From Apostichopus parvimensis (lineage: Eukaryota > Echinodermata > Holothuroidea > Aspidochirotida > Stichopodidae): DNA of 38,825 nucleotides. The stretch covers positions 1-38,825 of the forward strand of contig KN886829.1 of NCBI GenBank assembly GCA_000934455.1, written 5' to 3'. The translations under genes and the position numbers were made by a program. Positions 34,215 through 38,825 of the stretch are shown piece after piece. Positions within the stretch are counted from its first letter, which is position 1. The number at the start of each line of letters is the position of its first letter. The notes below the pieces were generated by a model. The model saw nothing but the letters and a program-made list of their open reading frames with translations. It did not search any database and was not told where the DNA came from.

Positions 34215-34280
34215 CAAGACTCACGACGCCACTTAGCCTCCAACAAAGAGGCTACAAGTAAACGTTTCGTCCGAGTCTTG
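34215..34280 (-). other. Nested inverted repeat with hammerhead-like core pieces, copy A
   Basis: Outer stem CAAGACTC (34215-34222) with GAGTCTTG (34273-34280); inner stem TAGCCTC (34234-34240) with GAGGCTA (34248-34254). The minus strand has GGACGAAACG before the inner stem and GGCGTCGTG after it, as in the GAAAC and GUC parts of a hammerhead ribozyme. The third core part (CUGANGA) is not intact: the minus strand reads TTGAACA. Probably a decayed or non-catalytic relative. Confidence 0.4.
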
Positions 34281-34475
34281 TTCAAATTTCCATATATACA
34301 ATTGGCTACACGTAAAACTAAAGTTAACGATTTCATTTGAGCATAACCACTCTTAACCCATTATTTGGCTTTCAGGTCTGGACAATCGACAATGTTATCT
34401 TAGTGGAGGTAATTGATATTTCAAAGACAACGTAGACAATGTCGATAAGTTCGAAGGGGAGGCAAACCAATTCAT

Positions 34476-34632
34476 ACCTATCAGCTTATATGACAGAGAT
34501 CTATGTGAAGAACAACTCCTCTAAATAGCAAAGGAGGACACAGAAACCCAATCATCATATTGAGCTTACATGACAGAGATCATTCTGAAGAAAAACTCCC
34601 CTACACAGTAATGGAAACGAAGAAACCCAACC
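34476..34632 (+). repeat. 79-bp tandem repeat in copy A, 2 units
   Basis: Units share AGCTTAYATGACAGAGATC, GAAGAAMAACTCCYCTA and CAGAAACCCAA. They end exactly where RT similarity begins. Confidence 0.9.
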
Positions 34633-34633
34633 A

Positions 34634-35351
34634 AAGGTTCTTCCTGCTACAGCCAGCAATTTAATACACCCTGGTCCTCGAATTCCCAACTTTTATATGC
34701 TTGCCAAAATCCACAAGGACAACAAACCCGGTCGGCCAATCGTATCCATGTCACAGCTGTCCTACGGTCTTCATTTCAGAATTCCTTGACGGGGTCCTTA
34801 ACCCTATCGTCAAAACGTTACCACCTTTTGTTCAGGACACACCTCACTTCTTACGCATCATCAACGATTTCAAGTTTGACCGTGAAGCTACCAACCATTT
34901 TCTCTTCACATTGGATGTGAGCAGCCTCTATACATCCATACCACATGATCTCGCTCTCAGTTCACTGCGCCATTACCGCGACCAACGCGTTAATCCCTCC
35001 ATACCCACCACCACACTATTAAGGCTCACGGAACTGGTCCTAACCACCAACGCCTTCCACTTCAATGGACACTATTACCGGCAACTCACAGGTGTAGCTA
35101 TGGGTACTAAGCTGGGTCCATCGGTAGCGTGCCTCACCATGGGACTATTCGAGGAGCGTATGTTATCTAGTTTCCATGGCACCGTACCTATTCTATATAA
35201 ACGCTATATCGATGATATCGTGGGAGTATCGTTTTGTTCGAGAGTTGACCTTGAACATTTTATTGATTTTGTTAGTAATTTCCATCCTTGCTTGAAATTC
35301 ACACACACTATTTCCGAGTCTTCGGTGACCTTCCTGGACATGGAACTGTAG
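34634..35351 (+). pseudogene. Penelope-like reverse transcriptase fragment, copy A
   Basis: One frame gives KVLPATASNLIHPG, FYMLAKIHKDNKPGRPIVS; a one-base frame change between about 34740 and 34765 leads to CPTVFISEFLDGVLNP, LDVSSLYTSIPHD, NGHYYRQLTGVAMGTKLGPS, KRYIDDIVG (catalytic YIDD codons at 35205-35216) and SSVTFLDMEL. These are Penelope-type RT blocks in order, with AMGT and YIDD intact. The N-terminal part is missing (the 79-bp repeat abuts it), and the C-terminal thumb and GIY-YIG endonuclease are cut off by the junction at 35348. Not functional. Confidence 0.85.
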
Positions 35352-35400
35352 CCTGGTTGCACCCACTTTTTGGGGTAACCTGACCCTTTTTTTTTTACAG
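35348..35400 (+). other. 53-base junction between the two Penelope-like copies
   Basis: Unique sequence ending GTAACCTGACCC, ten T, ACAG. This looks like a branch point, pyrimidine tract and 3' splice site just before copy B. It matches nothing in the unit itself. Confidence 0.6.
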
Positions 35401-36969
35401 TGTAGCGAACTGCTCAGTTCAGGTTTACATGTTTATATTAATCACGGATATGTTATACCTTATATAACTCAACCCAAAAAATGGTTTCTAATCTTCTTAA
35501 CTCTAAATCTGTGTTATGAGAAACAAAATTCCCTTGACATTTAAGCCTTAGCTTTCCTTAAAAAAATATGTTATGCAATGTCAACAAGCTCTGTGATGTC
35601 TAAAATCATTATTACGTTGTGTTGCATATGTTGAACTGACCATATTGTCGGTGAGCTAGATTAAGTACGTAGTACAACCACTTCCCTCGCGGAATTGATT
35701 AGCCTCAGATTTCCAAGGGACTTTTCCCGAAAAATAAAAGTGATATAAAATACAGCCTTCACAGACCACTGTTATTTTTAACATTTTGCAACATATTCAA
35801 ATTAATGTTGTACCTAAAGCCACAATTTAATCTTCTCAATTGTCGTCTATGTATATTATTAAAGCAAATATGTCATATGTTTTACAAATAACGTATATTT
35901 TCCGTATATGACTTTTTATACTCAACAAGCAAACCGTTCCATTCCCGTGACGTGTCAATGCCACACAAGCAGTACATTAATGAAACCATGTGGCGGGATG
36001 ATAAAACTAAGCGCGTTGTGAGTCATATTTTCTTACGCAGTGCATATACGGCGTTCCACAAGTCACCTATTACTTCTAGTAACAGAAACACATCCTTGTG
36101 CAAAAAATAGAGTTATTGTTATGATGTATACATATATGTGTTGCAGGGACACTGAGATAACGTAACATCGAATCCTAACCTTAAACCAGTGGCACGAATA
36201 TGAGATAGACAGAAATGTGTCGTAATATATTTTTACACCGCATAAAGACATCTCATTCCATAAATGAGTTAATTTCCCTTTTTCCAGTCCATACATATAG
36301 ATGAATGGCATAAAATGCATGTCATATAACTTGTCGTTAGCTGAATAGAAGGGTTACTTTTTATTTGTCTTCTGTCATTGAAGAAAGTTTGTTATTAATT
36401 TTATCGCATTTTCCAGAAATGTTTGCATCTCACATAGCAATAATAAGAATAAACTTGCAATTAAAAAAACTCTTTATTTAAAGATCAAATATAATCATCG
36501 AGTAATTAAGATTGCGGTTCATTTGATACCAAACATTGTATTAACCAAACAGGGTTTTTATTACAATAGTTTACATGCAACAAAGTGAATCGGCTGTCAT
36601 TTTTGGTGGTTTTACAATGTTTACCAGTCCTATGTTGTTTGAAGTACAACTTGATTAGTCATGTCCATTAATTACAATGTTGTTGGATTGCATACAGCAT
36701 CATTTAGAAAATAATGCTCTAAGCAGGGAGGCTCTAAGGTCTAATAACTATTACTATCAAAGTCGAGCTATACGTAGGTAATTGTATGTTAATGGAGTGT
36801 TACGGTATCCATCATAGCTAGAAGCATGTACTGAGACCTAGTACTTCTACTACTTATGCTTTATGTTTTCAACAGTATGGTCATGTTAACAATCTTTACA
36901 ATATAAAGCACATGCATATAATAATGCTAATAAATTTTATAAATAAATAGTTTGAACTGCCTGACTAGA

Positions 36970-36988
36970 GGGAGGGGTGGGTGGGGGG
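36970..36988 (+). other. G-quadruplex motif, copy B
   Basis: The same four G runs as in copy A, the last one shorter by one G. Confidence 0.8.
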
Positions 36989-37090
36989 AGGTCGGAGATA
37001 CAACCTCAGGAGTCGGGTGCACTTGCCAGGAAAAGCTTGGAAAATAATAAGGTATATTCACTTCGTACTCAACAATAAACAAAGGGCCTT

Positions 37091-37156
37091 CAAGACTCAC
37101 GACGCCACTTAGCCTCCAACAAAGAGGCTACAAGTAAACGTTTCGTCCGAGTCTTG
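37091..37156 (-). other. Nested inverted repeat with hammerhead-like core pieces, copy B
   Basis: Identical stems and core pieces to those of copy A, with outer arms at 37091-37098 and 37149-37156. Confidence 0.4.
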
Positions 37157-37352
37157 TTCAAATTTCCATATATACAATTGGCTACACGTAAAACTAAACT
37201 TAACGATTTCATTTGAGCATAACCACTCTTAACCCATTATTTGGCTTTCAGGTCTGGACAATCGACAATGTTATCTTAGTGGAGGTAATTGATATTTCAA
37301 AGACAACGTAGACAATGTCGATAAGTTCGAAGGGGAGGCAAACCAATTCATA

Positions 37353-37904
37353 CCTATCAGCTTATATGACAGAGATCTATGTGAAGAACAACTCCCCTAA
37401 ATAGCAAAGGAGGACACAGAAACCCAATCATCATATTGAGCTTACATGACAGAGATCATTCTGAAGAAAAACTCCCCTACACAGTAATGGAAACGAAGAA
37501 ACCCAACCATCATCCTGAGCTTACATGACAGAGATCTTTGTGAAGAACAACTTCCCTACACAGTAATGGATACACAGAAACCCATTCATCATCCTGAGCT
37601 TACATGACAGAGATCTTTGTAAAGAACTACTCCCCTAAACAGGACAGGATACACAGAAACCCAATCATCATCCTTATCTTACATTACAGAGATCATTTTG
37701 AAGAACAATTCCCCTTTAAACAGTAAAGGATACACAAACCCCAATCATCGTCCTGATCTTACATTACAGAGATCATTCTGAAGAACAACTCCCCTACACA
37801 GAACAGGAGACACAGAAACCAATTCATCATCCTGAGCTTATTTTACAGAGATCATTCTGAAGAACAACTCCCCTAAACAGGACAGGATACACAGAAACCC
37901 AACC
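37353..37904 (+). repeat. 79-bp tandem repeat in copy B, 7 units
   Basis: Seven units of 76-80 bases with the same shared blocks. Units 3-7 are additional to those in copy A. They differ from each other by several substitutions. Confidence 0.92.
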
Positions 37905-37905
37905 A

Positions 37906-38825
37906 AAGGTTCTTCCTGCTACAGCCAGCAATTTAATACACCCTGGTCCTCGAATTCCCAACTTTTATATGCTTGCCAAAATCCACAAGGACAACAAACC
38001 CGGTCGGCCAATCGTATCCATGTCACAGCTGTCCTACGGTCTTCATTTCAGAATTCCTTGACGGGGTCCTTAACCCTATCGTCAAAACGTTACCATCTTT
38101 TGTTCAGGACACACCTCACTTCTTACGCATCATCAACGATTTCAAGTTTGACCGTGAAGCTACCAACCATTTTCTCTTCACATTGGATGTGAGCAGCCTC
38201 TATACATCCATACCACATGATCTCGCTCTCAGTTCACTGCGCCATTACCGCGACCAACGCGTTAATCCCTCCATACCCACCACCACACTATTAAGGCTCA
38301 CGGAACTGGTCCTAACCACCAACGCCTTCCACTTCAATGGACACTATTAGCGGCAACTCACAGGTGTAGCTATGGGTACTAAGCTGGGTCCATCGGTAGC
38401 GTGCCTCACCATGGGACTATTCGAGGAGCGTATGTTATCTAGTTTCCATGGCACCGTACCTATTCTATATAAACGCTATATCGATGATATCGTGGGAGTA
38501 TCGTTTTGTTCGAGAGTTGACCTTGAACATTTTATTGATTTTGTTAGTAATTTCCATCCTTGCTTGAAATTCACACACACTATTTCCGAGTCTTCGGTGA
38601 CCTTCCTGGACATGGAACTCTCTATCGAGCATTGCAACATCGTTTCTAATATTCACTTCAAACCTACGGACTCACACAACTACTTGCTATATTCATCCAG
38701 CCATCCCCCTAGTTGCATTAACTCAATTCCTTCATCTCAACTTTTGAGAGCAAAACGAATCTGCTCCAAGGAATCTGATTTCGACAACGCATCTTCTATG
38801 TTTAATGGTTTCTTCCGGTCTCGGG
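37906..38825 (+). pseudogene. Penelope-like reverse transcriptase fragment, copy B
   Basis: Nearly identical to copy A, with the same frame change after PGRPIVS. A TAC to TAG change at 38348-38350 stops the frame just after NGHY, before AMGT. Beyond it the frame is open to the edge: YIDD at 38477-38488, FLDMELSIEHC, then FKPTDSHNYLLYSSSHPP and SIPSSQLLRAKRIC, the Penelope-type segment after the palm. The endonuclease part would lie outside the window. Not functional. Confidence 0.87.

Larger units (their letters stand above)
32485..35347 (+). mobile_element. Penelope-like element, tandem copy A (truncated)
   Basis: Direct repeat of 35401-38619. Both start TGTAGCGAACTG and continue collinearly. 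Order: about 2 kb non-coding with a G-rich motif (34093-34112), a hairpin (34215-34280), two 79-bp units (34476-34632), then a reverse transcriptase fragment that stops matching copy B after TGGACATGGAACT. Head-to-tail partial copies are usual for Penelope-like elements, whose non-coding flank forms a pseudo-LTR. That role for this non-coding part is inference. Confidence 0.75.
35401..38825 (+). mobile_element. Penelope-like element, tandem copy B (runs off right edge)
   Basis: Same order as copy A, with seven 79-bp units instead of two and with RT sequence continuing past the point where copy A ends. It has a 13-base deletion relative to A near 35944 and other small indels in its left part. 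The element extends beyond the window. Confidence 0.75.

Noticed and set aside
37353..37904. CRISPR-like array
   Set aside because: The 79-bp units are continuous with no constant repeat plus unique spacer pattern, and the DNA is eukaryotic.

Overview
The window is eukaryotic, AT-rich nuclear DNA, most likely from a marine invertebrate. Evidence for this is GT-AG introns of a few hundred bases, LINE and Penelope-like retroelement debris, microsatellites, and a large secreted protein built from von Willebrand D assemblies. I cannot name the species. An echinoderm or other invertebrate deuterostome is a reasonable guess but is not proven.

Positions 33-28527 (minus strand) hold the 5' part of one large gene. 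I could assemble 36 coding exons that join in frame without a stop: 6756 coding bases, 2252 codons. The gene runs off the left edge, so its 3' end is missing. Exon 1 encodes a start methionine and a hydrophobic signal peptide. The rest is a series of D assemblies (vWD, C8, TIL, then a TILa/E-like module with an EGF-like end). Each is encoded by the same six-exon cassette: vWD-a, vWD-b, vWD/C8 linker, C8, TIL, E module. Five cassettes are complete (D1-D5) and a sixth (D6) has only its vWD in the window. Two EGF exons sit between D1 and D2, and an extra Gly/Arg-rich exon sits inside D5. The architecture matches the IgGFc-binding protein / zonadhesin / gel-forming mucin family; echinoderm footprint-type adhesive proteins are an alternative. 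All six vWD domains carry the GDPH motif that in mucins and FCGBP undergoes self-cleavage.

The introns carry a G-rich minisatellite of about 38 bp period (25032-25860), a 455-base assembly gap (23678-24132), a 5'-truncated LINE with a TATC tail (13658-14640), a tandem intron duplication that copied the start of an exon (15178-16179), and (TA)n and (ACTAT)n microsatellites. Upstream of exon 1 (28528-28830) are promoter-like elements. About 3.5 kb of intergenic DNA with no recognisable gene follows.

The right end (32485-38825) holds two head-to-tail copies of a unit that includes a Penelope-like reverse transcriptase fragment. Both copies are broken: they share a frameshift, copy A is cut off by a 53-base junction, and copy B has a nonsense codon. 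Each unit has a G-quadruplex motif, a hairpin with hammerhead-like core pieces on the opposite strand, and a 79-bp tandem repeat (2 units in A, 7 in B). The left part of the two units is visibly more diverged than the right part.

All calls are read by eye from the sequence; exon borders rest on splice dinucleotides, reading-frame phase, and agreement between repeated cassettes.
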